DNA from: Promicromonospora sp. AC04 | GTDB lineage: Bacteria; Actinomycetota; Actinomycetes; Actinomycetales; Cellulomonadaceae | Reading direction: 5' to 3' | Length of the DNA: 64,000 bases | Assembly: GCF_003058225.1 (NCBI RefSeq) | Contig: NZ_QBUG01000002.1 | Coordinates: 248,001-312,000, forward strand | In this document: piece after piece, positions 33,778-42,645 of the stretch | Layout: every line of letters starts with the position of its first letter | Position numbering within the stretch: the stretch's first letter is position 1 | The notes under the pieces: generated by a model | The model's database searches: none | Told to the model about the DNA's origin: nothing | What the model saw: only the letters and a program-made list of their open reading frames with translations | Made by a program: the position numbers and the translations under genes

Positions 33778-34758
33778 TCAGGACCGGGGCAGCAGTGGGT
33801 CGGGGCGGGCCGCCGCCACGGCGTCGAGCGGCAGATGCCGGGTAAACCTGGCGATCATCGCAGGAACGTCGCGCTTGTCCGAAGCACTGGTGGTCTCGAC
33901 CGTGACGCCGGCCTGACGGATCGCCTCGGCGCGAGCCTTCTCGCCCAGGTACTCCCGCGCGGGATCGTGACCGGAGCGGACGCCGTCGGGCCGGTACTTC
34001 ACCCGTCCGTCGAACTCGATGCCCAGTGCCCACTGCTCGTACCCGAGGTCGGTGTGGAAGAGGCCGGCCTCGGTCCTGACCGGCATCTGCGTGGTTGGCC
34101 GGGGCAGGCCGCGACGCAGGATCTCGTACCGGACCCAGGTCTCCCAGGCAGACTGCGCGCCTGCGTCGGCCAGCTCGATCACGCGGCGGGCCCGGCGCTT
34201 GCCACGGTGGCCCGGCTGCGCGGCGAGCACCCCGAGCAACGTCTCCCGTCCGATGCCCATCGCCAGCGCGGAGTCGGCGATCACGAGGGCTTCAAGAGGG
34301 TGCAACGTCCGCGCGCAGTCGACGACGGTGCGCGCGAGCGAGGTCACGGGCAGTCCCGAGGCAGCGGTGATGTCCTCGGGGGCGATGGTCCAGGCGTGCC
34401 GCCGCACGTCGTCGGCCGCGTGGCCCGAGGCTCGGTAGCGCTGGTAGACGTGTGTCTCTGCCGGCGTCCTCCAGACGCGGCAGCCGAGGAGCAGAGCGGC
34501 GGACGTGTGGCCGAAGACGTGGTCCGCCCTGAGCTGGGAGTGCAGGGCACCCACCCGCGCGAGCGCCTTCTTTCGCTCTTCCCGTGGGGCGCTTGACGGT
34601 CCGTCCACACGAATCTGGTCGGGAGCACAGTAGGCGCCGCGGCGGACTCTGAGTACTTCGCCGGCCCGAGCCGCAGCGGCCAGCTTGTTGCGGTCGTGGT
34701 CCAGGGTGAGGGCGACCGCGGGAATCACTACGGAGTTCATGGTTCGACGGTGCATCAT
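33778..34758 (-). CDS. AbiEi-like winged-helix / DUF559 nuclease-like protein
   Basis: The protein has 326 residues from ATG 34758 (34755 and 34740 are alternatives; none has a strong ribosome-binding site). The N-terminal part (RAGEVLRVRRGAYCAP, ASGLPVTSLARTVVDCARTL) resembles the type IV AbiEi antitoxin domain family common in Actinobacteria. The C-terminal part carries a DUF559/Vsr-like PD-(D/E)XK fold with LGYEQWALGIEFDGRVKYR. No partner toxin AbiEii is seen, so it is an orphan of this type. It lies between two copies of a 66-bp palindrome, each preceded by tandem repeats, which suggests a mobile or recombination-prone cassette. Confidence 0.75.
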   Translation of the reverse strand: MMHRRTMNSVVIPAVALTLDHDRNKLAAAARAGEVLRVRRGAYCAPDQIRVDGPSSAPREERKKALARVGALHSQLRADHVFGHTSAALLLGCRVWRTPAETHVYQRYRASGHAADDVRRHAWTIAPEDITAASGLPVTSLARTVVDCARTLHPLEALVIADSALAMGIGRETLLGVLAAQPGHRGKRRARRVIELADAGAQSAWETWVRYEILRRGLPRPTTQMPVRTEAGLFHTDLGYEQWALGIEFDGRVKYRPDGVRSGHDPAREYLGEKARAEAIRQAGVTVETTSASDKRDVPAMIARFTRHLPLDAVAAARPDPLLPRS

Positions 34759-34896
34759 CGCCGTCAGCCACGAAGCCGGGCCCGGGCGAGCTGTGCACAG
34801 GCCCGGATAAAGCAGGACTGTGGTCGCGCTCCGATCGTTGGGGCGTCGTCATCCGGGGCCATGTACTGCGCCAGAATTCTTTGGCACCTGCCGGGG

Positions 34897-34989
34897 CTTC
34901 GGTCAGTTGTGTGCCCACCCGACATGACTTCGGTCGGTTGCGTGCCCACCCGACATGACTTCGGTCGGTTGCGTGCCCACCCGACATGA
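34897..34989. repeat. Tandem array of three 31-bp units
   Basis: Three 31-bp units (34897-34927, 34928-34958, 34959-34989), each starting CTTCGGTC and ending CACCCGACATGA; the first differs at two positions. A fourth unit begins but turns into the palindrome at about 35003, so the array is built from the palindrome's own arm plus a 17-bp extension. Confidence 0.92.
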
Positions 34990-35053
34990 CTTCGGTCGGT
35001 TGCCCTGAGATCGGTCGATTAAATGACCGATCTCAGGGCAACCGACCGATGTC
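34988..35053. repeat. Near-perfect 66-bp palindrome, right copy
   Basis: Same length and sequence family as 33675-33740. Compared with that copy, T to C in the left arm (TTGCCCTGAG) is matched by A to G in the right arm (CTCAGGGCAA), a compensating pair. A mismatch near the centre and one near the right end are not compensated. It lies just upstream of the AbiEi/DUF559-like gene; the 100 bp after it hold no recognised gene. Confidence 0.93.
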
Positions 35054-35170
35054 AGCTCCGGCGAATGGGCAACGGACCGATGTCAGACCCAAGTGCTGTG
35101 CGGCAGTGGACCGAACTCATGGAAGGCATTGGCCACCGCGTGGCATCGGGCCGTGCCCAGGCAGTGGGCG

Positions 35171-36142
35171 CTACCGCTGGTCGTCGGTGGGCGGCGCGTA
35201 CGGGTTCGAGTGGCGGGGGACCGTGCGCTGCGTCGGTACGTCGTCCGGGTCGACCGTCTCGTCCGGGCGCTGGTCGGCCAGCGTGTCCGACGGCGGGGTC
35301 GGCGCGGCCTGCGGTTCAGCCAGGGTGTCGGTCGGCGCTGACGTCGGGGTGTCGTCCGGAGCCGCCCCACCACCGGTCGGCGGCTCGGGCTCAGCGACCG
35401 GCGCGTCCGACGGCGGCGCATCGGCCGGTGCCGCTGCGCCAGCCACAGCACCAGCACCAGCACCAGCAGCACCACCAGGACGCATGGCGCCGTACCGGGG
35501 CTCGCCCGTCGGCGTGACCCAGCGCGGGTCGGTCGGGCGGGACGTCGGCGGGGCGGCGGGCGCCGTCGGCCCACCGGGAGCCTGAGCGGCCGGAGCCGGG
35601 GGCACCACCGGCGCCATCGGGGCCGCGACCCCCACGGATGCGGCGCGTGCCTTGCCCAGCCCGCCCGGCGAGCGCACCAGGAGTGCCCGCGCGTCGGCGG
35701 CGTGGTCGTGGCCGCAGAGGATCGCGTAGGTCGCGGCCACGATCTGCGACGACGACGTGAAGTCACGCCGCCCGCCCGTGAACGTGTACGACAGGATCGA
35801 GAACAGCAGACCGAACCCGGCACCGAGCGCGATACCCGCCAGCATCACCTGGAAGCCGGAGGAACCCGCGAACAGCGTGAGCAGCAGCCCCACGAAGAAG
35901 CCGAACCACGCGCCGGACAGGGCGCCCGCGAGCGCCACCCGCCCGTACGTGAGACGCCCCGTGACGCGCTCGACCATGCGCAGGTCGGTGCCCACGATGG
36001 TGACGTTCTCGACGGGGAACTTGTTGTCGGAGAGGTAGTCGACCGCCTTCTGCGCCTCCAGGTAGGTGGAGTACGCGGCGACCTCGTCACCGGCCGGCAG
36101 GGTCGGGACCTTCGGGACGGCACCAGGGCGAGACATGGTCAT
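35171..36142 (-). CDS. General stress protein 17M-like domain protein with disordered tail
   Basis: The protein has 323 residues. Residues 15-65 match the GSP-17M-like domain (AYSTYLEAQKAVDYLSDNKF, VTIVGTDLRMVE), followed by two membrane segments (70-115) of glycine-rich type, then about 180 residues rich in Ala, Pro and Thr with low complexity. It probably sits at the membrane and joins stress responses; exact role unknown. ATG 36142 or 36136 may be used. It diverges from the MgtE-N/CBS gene, a common actinobacterial arrangement. Confidence 0.82.
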   Translation of the reverse strand: MTMSRPGAVPKVPTLPAGDEVAAYSTYLEAQKAVDYLSDNKFPVENVTIVGTDLRMVERVTGRLTYGRVALAGALSGAWFGFFVGLLLTLFAGSSGFQVMLAGIALGAGFGLLFSILSYTFTGGRRDFTSSSQIVAATYAILCGHDHAADARALLVRSPGGLGKARAASVGVAAPMAPVVPPAPAAQAPGGPTAPAAPPTSRPTDPRWVTPTGEPRYGAMRPGGAAGAGAGAVAGAAAPADAPPSDAPVAEPEPPTGGGAAPDDTPTSAPTDTLAEPQAAPTPPSDTLADQRPDETVDPDDVPTQRTVPRHSNPYAPPTDDQR

Positions 36143-36215
36143 ACCCCATAGTCTCCCCTACCTGGGCACAAGTGGCGAGGAGCGTGCCACAGTACCGGGC
36201 CGTAGGCTGACCAGC

Positions 36216-37550
36216 GTGAGCGCCAGCACCAGGGTTTTTGTCGCACGTCTGGCAGGCACCGTGGTCTTCGACCCCATCGGGGACCAGGTGGGCCGGGTTC
36301 GTGATGTCGTCGTGCTGGTCCGGGCGAAGGGTGCGCCGCGGGCGGTGGGCCTGGTGGTCGAGGTCCCGGGCCGACGCCGCGTCTTCCTCCCCCTCACGCG
36401 AGTGACGAGCATCGACGCCGGCCAGGTGATCAGTACCGGTCTGGTGAACCTGCGGCGGTTCGAGCAGCGGGCCATGGAGTCGGTGGTGCTGGGCGAGCTG
36501 CTGGACCGCCGGGTCCAGCTCAAGGACGGTTCGGGCGAGGTCACGATCGAGGACGTCTCGATCGCGCAGCAGCGCACCGGCGACTGGCTGGTCGACCAGC
36601 TGTTCGTACGGCGTCGTTCGACGCGAGGATCGGCTCCGTTCCGCCGCGGATCCACCCTGACGGTGCCGGTCGACGCCGTGCAGGACCTCACTGCCCGGTC
36701 GGCCGAGCAGGGCGCCGCCCGCCTGCTGGAGGCGTACGAGGACATGCGCGCGGCCGACCTCGCCGACGTGATCCGCGACCTGGGGACCGCTCGCCGGCTG
36801 GAGATCGCCGGCGCGCTGAACGACGAGCGCCTCGCGGACGTGCTGGAGGAGCTCCCGGAGGAGGACCAGGTGTCGATCCTGTCGGGCCTGGACACCGACC
36901 GCGCGGCCGACGTGCTGGAGGTCATGGAGCCCGACGACGCCGCAGACCTCCTGAACGAGCTGCCCGAGGAGCAGGCGGCTCAGCTCCTCAACCTGATGGA
37001 GCCGGAGGAGGCAGCCGACGTCCGGCGCCTGCTGGAGTACGCCGAGGACACGGCGGGCGGTCTGATGACCACCGAGCCGGTGATCCTCGGCGCGGACGAC
37101 ACGATCGCCACGGCCCTGGCCTCGATCAGGCGGGCCGAGCTGCCGCCCGCCCTGGCTTCCATGGTGTTCGTGGTGCGGCCGCCGCTGGAGACGCCGACGG
37201 GGCGGTTCCTCGGCGTCGCGCACTTCCAGCGGCTGCTGCGCGAGCCGCCGCACGCCGCCGTCGCGTCCGTGCTGGACGCCGAGACCGAATGGCTGACGCA
37301 CGACGCGTCGGTGGGCCAGGTGACGCGCCTGCTCGCGGCCTACGACCTGCTGGCTCTCCCGGTGCTCGACGCGCAGCGCCGGCTGCTGGGCGTGGTCACC
37401 GTCGACGACGTCCTGGACCACATCCTCCCGGACAACTGGCGGGGCAGCGACGACGAGCGCCTGGAGGCGATCGCCGCGCAGGCGGTCCCGAGGGCGCGGC
37501 GGGAGCCGGCACAGCGGGAGTCCACGCGACGGGAGGCGACCCGTGGCTGA
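36216..37550 (+). CDS. PRC-barrel / MgtE N-terminal / CBS-pair protein without channel domain
   Basis: The protein has 444 residues from GTG 36216; TAGGCT lies 7 nt upstream. The order is PRC-barrel-like segments (VVFDPIGDQVGRVRDVVVLV), an MgtE intracellular N domain of DVLEELPEEDQ / DLLNELPEEQA helical repeats, and a CBS pair (TAGGLMTTEPVIL, LPVLDAQRRLLGVVTVDD). The Mg2+-channel membrane domain of true MgtE is absent, so it is probably a cytoplasmic Mg2+/nucleotide sensor that works with the next gene. It overlaps the DUF1003 gene by 8 bp. Confidence 0.88.
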   Translation: MSASTRVFVARLAGTVVFDPIGDQVGRVRDVVVLVRAKGAPRAVGLVVEVPGRRRVFLPLTRVTSIDAGQVISTGLVNLRRFEQRAMESVVLGELLDRRVQLKDGSGEVTIEDVSIAQQRTGDWLVDQLFVRRRSTRGSAPFRRGSTLTVPVDAVQDLTARSAEQGAARLLEAYEDMRAADLADVIRDLGTARRLEIAGALNDERLADVLEELPEEDQVSILSGLDTDRAADVLEVMEPDDAADLLNELPEEQAAQLLNLMEPEEAADVRRLLEYAEDTAGGLMTTEPVILGADDTIATALASIRRAELPPALASMVFVVRPPLETPTGRFLGVAHFQRLLREPPHAAVASVLDAETEWLTHDASVGQVTRLLAAYDLLALPVLDAQRRLLGVVTVDDVLDHILPDNWRGSDDERLEAIAAQAVPRARREPAQRESTRREATRG

Positions 37551-38067
37551 CCGCTTGGACACTCCGCTCGCCAAGGGCCGCACCCTGGTCCCCCGATTCC
37601 GGCTGGACCAGGACGCCGTCGGGAAGGCCACCGAGGCCATCGCGAGGTTCCTGGGCACGCCCCGGTTCCTCATCTATCTCACGGTGTTCTGCCTGGTCTG
37701 GCTCGCGTGGAACATCTGGGCCCCGGAGAACCTGCGGTTCGACAGCGCCGCCAACGGGTTCACGGCGCTCACCCTGATGCTGTCGCTGCAGGCGAGCTAC
37801 GCGGCCCCGCTGATCCTGCTGGCGCAGAACCGGCAGGACGACCGCGACCGCGTCACGGCCGAGCAGGACCGGCAGCGCGGCGAGCGCAACCTCGCCGACA
37901 CGGAGTACCTGGCCCGGGAGATGGCGGCGCTGCGGCTCGCGCTGAGCGAGGTCGCCACGCGCGATTTCGTGCGCTCGGAGATCCGCAACCTCCTGGAGGA
38001 GCTCGACGAGAAGGACCGCGGTCAGGGCTCCACGTCGTCGTGGACCACGACGCGCGACAGCTCGTAG
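37543..38067 (+). CDS. DUF1003 membrane protein
   Basis: The protein has 174 residues from GTG 37543, with GGGAGG seven nt upstream. Two membrane segments (FLIYLTVFCLVWLAWNIW and FTALTLMLSLQASYAAPLIL) are followed by a polar helix (LAQNRQDDRDRVTAEQDRQR) with coiled-coil character, the DUF1003 signature. It overlaps the MgtE-N gene by 8 bp, so it is in the same operon. Its 3' end overlaps the tail of the opposite-strand gene by 46 bp. Confidence 0.9.
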   Translation: MADRLDTPLAKGRTLVPRFRLDQDAVGKATEAIARFLGTPRFLIYLTVFCLVWLAWNIWAPENLRFDSAANGFTALTLMLSLQASYAAPLILLAQNRQDDRDRVTAEQDRQRGERNLADTEYLAREMAALRLALSEVATRDFVRSEIRNLLEELDEKDRGQGSTSSWTTTRDSS

Positions 38068-40022
38068 GCCCCGCCGGGCAGCTTCCAGTAGTGCAGCCTG
38101 CGGGCCGACGGCGTGTTGACCTGCAGCGACACCCGCCAGCACACGGCGCCGTCGTCGCGGTGCCGGATCGGGTCGTCGCCGCCCGCGCCCGTGCGCAGGC
38201 GGTGCACCTGCAGGCCGTTCATCTCGGGCGCCAGCCCGGTCAGCACCATGACGAGCGTCCAGACCACGCGGTCCCGGCTCACGCCCTCGACGTCGGTCAG
38301 CGAGGCGAGGAACCGGGTGCCGAGCGTGTAGTCCGCCAGGGGACGCAGGGGCTTCTCCGCGGCGGGGATCGCCCGGGCCCACTCGGCCAGCACCTCGAAC
38401 CGGAGCTGCTCCTCGTCGTCGACGAAGTACCGCTCCTCGGGCACCTCGACCCCGGCGTCGCCCAGCCGACGGCGCAGCCGCGCGGCCTCCTGCCGCGCCT
38501 TGCGCAGGGCCGTGGCCTGCTGCTCCGCGCGCCGTTCGCTGCGGTCGAGCCGTTCCGTGAGCTCGCCGACGCGCCCCAGCAGGCGGTCGACCTCGAGCTC
38601 GACCTGGCGCCGCTTGACCTTGTCGTCCAGCAGCTCCTTGCCGAGCGCGGTCACCTGGGACCGCGCGGCGTCGAGGGACAGGCTGAGGTCGCGCGCCGCC
38701 TTCCCGGTCGGCTCCGGCAGCGCCTCGGACGCGGCGGGCGACGGCAGGGCGTCCTGCCCGCCGGCGTGCCACGCGGCCACGTCCCCCGGCGTCGGCTTCC
38801 GCTGGCCGCCCGGCGGCGTCGGCACGGGCCCCGCGTCGACGCTCGCCGCGCGCGGGCCGGCGGCCGCTCCCTCGCGGCCCGGCTCCACCGCAGGGCCGGG
38901 ACCGGCCGGGCGCACGCCGAACAGGTCGGCGGGCGTGGGCGGCGGGGCGGCTTCGGCCGACGGGGCGGCCTCGACCTGACGAAGAACACCCAGCGAGCGC
39001 CCGGTCTCGACCGGCGCGACCAACGACGGCTCGGCCAACGGGGGCTCGGCCTGCTGGGGTTCGAGCCACGGCGGCCCGCCGTCCAGCAGCGCTATCGCGG
39101 GGACGGGCTCGTCCTCGGACTCGTCGACGTCGTCCAGCCGCAGCGCCAGGCCGTCGAGCGGCGCGGGCACCCTGCGGGCCAGCACCACCTCGCCCTTGGT
39201 GAAGAGGTCGCTCAGCAGGTCCAGGTCGTTGCCGGTGATCTCCGCGCGGCGCACGCGCACGAGGACGCCGGGCGCCAGGGCGATGCGGACGCCGTCGTCC
39301 TCGACCGACTCGACCCGGCCGAGCACCACCTGGCCCACGCGGTAGGCGGCGTTCACCGCCCGGCGCAACGCGTCGGCGTCGGGCAGCATGCCGCGCACGT
39401 CGAGGAGCCGGCGCACCGGGTCGAGCACGCCCACCACCCGCATCCCCGGCGCTAGCACCCGCGCCAGCGCGACGGAGGGGAAGACGAGCTCCTCCGCGAT
39501 CGTCGCCTGACCGCCGTCGTCCGTGCTGACCAGGGCGCGCGTGCCGAGCACGCCCAGCACCTTCCCGTCGACCGTCGTCGCGTCCGGCGCGGACCGCGCC
39601 GCGCCCACGATCCCCGCGCGCACGGCGAACCGCATGACGTCGCTGACCAGGCGGTCGCGCACGCGGGCGTCCTCGTCCTGGGAGTAGGCGAAGTGCAGCG
39701 GCGAGCGCCGCGGCTGGTGCACCCACTCGAGGTCGGTGCCGTAGACGCGGGAGGCGCCGCCGTAGACCTGGGTGTCCGGCGGCATGCCGGACGAGAACGC
39801 CCACGACACGTCGCCCGTCGGGATGACGACGACCTCGGCGAGCCCGGCGACGTCGTCGAGCACCCGCTGCGGGTCCACAAAAGGGGCGTCGTATCCGGCC
39901 GGGGTCGAGATGACGACCACCGGCCAGCCGCGGCCCTGCCGCTGCAGCGTGGCGGCGAGCTCGCGTGCCTGGTCCTCGGAGGTGACACGCCGAACTCGCG
40001 CTGGCACGCGTGGCTCGGTCAT
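38022..40022 (-). CDS. Large multi-domain protein of unknown function
   Basis: The protein has 666 residues from ATG 40022, with GAGGAGG 4 nt upstream. No family is recognised with confidence. Residues 1-130 form an alpha/beta domain (WPVVVISTPAGYDAPFV, VVVIPTGDVSWAFSSGMPP, TQVYGGASRVYG). A segment near 225-290 has an S1/OB-like pattern (VGQVVLGRVESVEDDGVRIA). A long Pro/Ala-rich linker (about 310-435) leads to a heptad coiled coil (about 440-530), then a C-terminal alpha/beta domain ending LHYWKLPGGAYELSRVVVHD. The last segment recalls RelE/ParE-like small folds but this is uncertain. No membrane segment is seen. It is convergent with DUF1003 and divergent from mrp. Confidence 0.8.
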   Translation of the reverse strand: MTEPRVPARVRRVTSEDQARELAATLQRQGRGWPVVVISTPAGYDAPFVDPQRVLDDVAGLAEVVVIPTGDVSWAFSSGMPPDTQVYGGASRVYGTDLEWVHQPRRSPLHFAYSQDEDARVRDRLVSDVMRFAVRAGIVGAARSAPDATTVDGKVLGVLGTRALVSTDDGGQATIAEELVFPSVALARVLAPGMRVVGVLDPVRRLLDVRGMLPDADALRRAVNAAYRVGQVVLGRVESVEDDGVRIALAPGVLVRVRRAEITGNDLDLLSDLFTKGEVVLARRVPAPLDGLALRLDDVDESEDEPVPAIALLDGGPPWLEPQQAEPPLAEPSLVAPVETGRSLGVLRQVEAAPSAEAAPPPTPADLFGVRPAGPGPAVEPGREGAAAGPRAASVDAGPVPTPPGGQRKPTPGDVAAWHAGGQDALPSPAASEALPEPTGKAARDLSLSLDAARSQVTALGKELLDDKVKRRQVELEVDRLLGRVGELTERLDRSERRAEQQATALRKARQEAARLRRRLGDAGVEVPEERYFVDDEEQLRFEVLAEWARAIPAAEKPLRPLADYTLGTRFLASLTDVEGVSRDRVVWTLVMVLTGLAPEMNGLQVHRLRTGAGGDDPIRHRDDGAVCWRVSLQVNTPSARRLHYWKLPGGAYELSRVVVHDDVEP

Positions 40023-40140
40023 GGGGCCTCCTCACCCTTCGTGGTGACGCAGCGTACCGGTAGCAACTGACTGCCCCTGCAAGGATCGAGAAGATAACCC
40101 CGATACCGGAGCGTCTGGACCCCGGTCATAGGATCGAGCC

Positions 40141-41280
40141 ATGACCCTTGTCGACTCCCCCGCACTCGAGGCGCGCGTCCGCGACGCGCTGACCGGTGTG
40201 CTCGACCCCGAGATCCGGCGCCCCATCACCGACCTGGGCATGGTCCGGTCGGTAGAGGTGGACGACGGCGGGCACGTCGCCGTCGGCGTCGACCTCACCG
40301 TCGCGGGCTGTCCGATGAAGTCGACGCTGATCAAGGACGTGACGGCGGCCGCGACGGCCGTCGACGGGGTGTCCGGCGTCGACGTCGAGCTGGGCGTCAT
40401 GACGCCAGAGCAGCGGTCCTCCCTGCGGTCGATGCTGCGCGGCGGCGCGGGCGACCCCGTCATCCCGTTCTCGCAGCCGGGCTCGATGACCAAGGTCTTC
40501 GCTGTGGCTTCCGGAAAGGGCGGCGTGGGCAAGTCGTCCGTCACGGCGAACCTCGCGGTGGCGATGGCGGCGCAGGGCCTGTCGGTCGGCGTGATCGACG
40601 CCGACATCTACGGCTTCTCGATCCCCCGCATGCTGGGCGTGGACCGGCAGCCGACCCGCGTCGACAACATGCTGCTGCCGCCCATCGCCCACGGGGTCAA
40701 GGTCGTCTCGATCGGCATGTTCGTGCCGCCGGGGCAGCCGGTGGTCTGGCGCGGGCCCATGCTGCACCGCGCGCTGGAGCAGTTCCTCGCGGACGTGTTC
40801 TGGGGCGACCTGGACGTGCTGCTCCTCGACCTGCCGCCCGGCACGGGCGACATCGCCATCTCGGTGGCGCAGCTCCTGCCGTCCTCCGAGATCCTCGTGG
40901 TCACGACGCCGCAGGCCGCGGCCGCCGAGGTCGCCGAGCGCGCCGGGTCGGTGGCGACCCAGACGCAGCAGGGCGTGGTCGGCGTGGTCGAGAACATGTC
41001 GTGGCTGGAGCAGCCCGACGGCACCCGCCTGGAGATCTTCGGCGCGGGCGGCGGCGAGAAGGTCGCCGCACGGCTCACCGAGGTGCTGGGCACGGAGGTG
41101 CCGCTGCTCGGCCAGGTGCCGCTCGACGTCGCAGTCCGCGAGGGCGGGGACTCCGGCACGCCAGTGGTCCTCACCGACCCGGACTCGCCCGGGGCGAGGG
41201 TGCTGGCCGACGTCGCCCGCGGGCTCGCGAAGCGCCGGCGCGGGCTGGCGGGCCGCAGCCTGGGGCTCTCTCCGGTCTGA
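40141..41280 (+). CDS. mrp: Mrp/NBP35-type Fe-S cluster carrier ATPase
   Basis: The protein has 379 residues. An N-terminal DUF59/MIP18 domain (VLDPEIRRPITDLGMVRSV, AGCPMKS) is fused to a ParA-like P-loop ATPase with the deviant Walker A VASGKGGVGKSS, the motif DADIYGFSIPRMLG, and LLLDLPPGTGD. It should hold and deliver Fe-S clusters in the cytoplasm. The start is ATG 40141; TAGGAT lies 6 nt upstream, a leaderless pattern. Confidence 0.93.
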   Translation: MTLVDSPALEARVRDALTGVLDPEIRRPITDLGMVRSVEVDDGGHVAVGVDLTVAGCPMKSTLIKDVTAAATAVDGVSGVDVELGVMTPEQRSSLRSMLRGGAGDPVIPFSQPGSMTKVFAVASGKGGVGKSSVTANLAVAMAAQGLSVGVIDADIYGFSIPRMLGVDRQPTRVDNMLLPPIAHGVKVVSIGMFVPPGQPVVWRGPMLHRALEQFLADVFWGDLDVLLLDLPPGTGDIAISVAQLLPSSEILVVTTPQAAAAEVAERAGSVATQTQQGVVGVVENMSWLEQPDGTRLEIFGAGGGEKVAARLTEVLGTEVPLLGQVPLDVAVREGGDSGTPVVLTDPDSPGARVLADVARGLAKRRRGLAGRSLGLSPV

Positions 41281-41351
41281 GTCAGCGCCGGGGGTAGGCG
41301 AGGACCGGGCGGCGCCGGTCTGACCCACGCCGCCGCGGCTCGTCAAAGACG

Positions 41352-41404
41352 ACCCCTACACACTGCACGCCGTCGTCGGCGTGTCGCGTGCAGTGTGTAG
41401 GGGT
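41352..41404. repeat. Perfect 19-bp inverted repeat at a convergent boundary
   Basis: ACCCCTACACACTGCACGC (41352-41370) pairs exactly with 41386-41404 around a 15-nt loop. It lies between the convergent mrp and epimerase genes, 71 bp and 13 bp from their stops. No U-tract; probably a bidirectional terminator of the long-hairpin type. Confidence 0.88.
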
Positions 41405-41417
41405 GGACGGGAGCGAA

Positions 41418-42407
41418 TCAACCGCGGACGGCCGCCAGCACTTCCTGCTCCTCGTCGCGGGTCAGGCCCGTAACGTTGGCGTCCGGCGTGGCGCGGAGCC
41501 ACGCGAGGGTGTCGCGGGCGGTCTCCGCGACCGGCCGGACCCGGAGGCCGGCACCCAGCGATGAGGTGGCGTCATGCGTGAGCATGCCCGCCCAGTCCGG
41601 GTCGCCGATCCACATCGGGATCGAGCGCGGGCCCGACCACGGCTTCACCTCGCGCTCGGTCAGCGCTTCTGCGGATACGGGCACCAGCTCCGGGTCGACG
41701 CCCACCCCCGCCGCCACCTGCGCAAGCACCTCCGAGCGGGGGAGCGGCGGGCAGACGCCGTCGAACACGCCGGTGGTGCGGCGCTCCGCGGCCGTGACCA
41801 TCCAGTCGGCGAGGTCGCGGACGTCGATGATCTGGACCTCCTCGTCCACCGGTTCCGGGACGAGGACCGGCAGGCCGTCCTCGGCGGCCTGCGCGAACCG
41901 GGCCGGCCAGTACGTGAACCGGCCGCTCGGGTCGCCCGGCCCGACGATCAGGCCCGGCCGGATCACGAAGGCCGCCGCCGTGCCCGACAGGACCGTGTTC
42001 TCGCACGACACCTTCATGGCGCCGTACGCCTCGGGGCTGGAGCTCGGATCCTCGTCGGTCTCGATCGGGTCGAGCAGCGGGAGCGTGTCGGGTGTGCCGC
42101 CGGGCGTGGCGACGTCGGCGTAGACGTTGATGGTCGACACGAACGTCCAGTGGGCGTCCGGGAAGGCCGCCACCGCACTGCGCACGTGCGAGGGGATGCG
42201 GGAGACGTCCACGACGGCGTCGAACCGGGCGTCCGCCAGCTCCGCCGGCACCGCGTCGGCGCGGTCCCAGCGGACGAGCGTGGCGCCGTCGGGCACCGTG
42301 CCGCTCACGCCGCGCGCCGCGCACGTGACGTCGTGCCCGCGGGCCACCGCGGCCTCCGCGACCGCGCGGGACAGAAATACCGTTCCACCGAGAACCAGGA
42401 TTCGCAT
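41418..42407 (-). CDS. NAD-dependent epimerase/dehydratase (extended SDR)
   Basis: The protein has 329 residues from ATG 42407. The N-terminal Rossmann motif is MRILVLGGTVFLSRAVAEAA (GGTxFxxR variant rather than GxxGxxG). The YxxxK catalytic motif is probably YGAMKVSCE, with the Ser of TFVSTINVY. This resembles the NDP-sugar epimerase / reductase-like family. The substrate is unknown. It diverges from the galactanase gene; a link to galactose metabolism is only suggested by position. Confidence 0.85.
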   Translation of the reverse strand: MRILVLGGTVFLSRAVAEAAVARGHDVTCAARGVSGTVPDGATLVRWDRADAVPAELADARFDAVVDVSRIPSHVRSAVAAFPDAHWTFVSTINVYADVATPGGTPDTLPLLDPIETDEDPSSSPEAYGAMKVSCENTVLSGTAAAFVIRPGLIVGPGDPSGRFTYWPARFAQAAEDGLPVLVPEPVDEEVQIIDVRDLADWMVTAAERRTTGVFDGVCPPLPRSEVLAQVAAGVGVDPELVPVSAEALTEREVKPWSGPRSIPMWIGDPDWAGMLTHDATSSLGAGLRVRPVAETARDTLAWLRATPDANVTGLTRDEEQEVLAAVRG

Positions 42408-42499
42408 GGCCCCCACCGAACCGCATCGCGACGGTGAGGGCACGCGGATCTGCTCGTGGCGAATCTTCGGAGGGCGGACGGGCGCGTGGCCGGGGCCCG

Positions 42500-42545
42500 C
42501 CGGGAATCGTTCATCGCATCTCGGAGCATCCTGCGCGATTCCCGG
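42500..42545. promoter_or_regulatory. Inverted repeat in the epimerase/galactanase divergent region
   Basis: CCGGGAATCG (42500-42509) and CGATTCCCGG (42536-42545) form a 10-bp dyad with a 26-bp spacer in the 238-bp divergent gap. TACGGT (42593-42598) may be the galactanase -10. The repeat could be an operator for a sugar regulator. No regulator gene is adjacent, so this is an inference. Confidence 0.35.
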
Positions 42546-42645
42546 GGGCCCGTCGTCGGGAAGCGTATTCCCACCTGGCGCTTCGAGGACCTACGGTGGT
42601 GTCCGGGGCACCCACGCACGTTCCGACCCGGACAAGGAAGTCCTC

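Noticed and set aside
33778-34758. Complete AbiE type IV toxin-antitoxin system
   Set aside because: No AbiEii nucleotidyltransferase toxin is present next to it.
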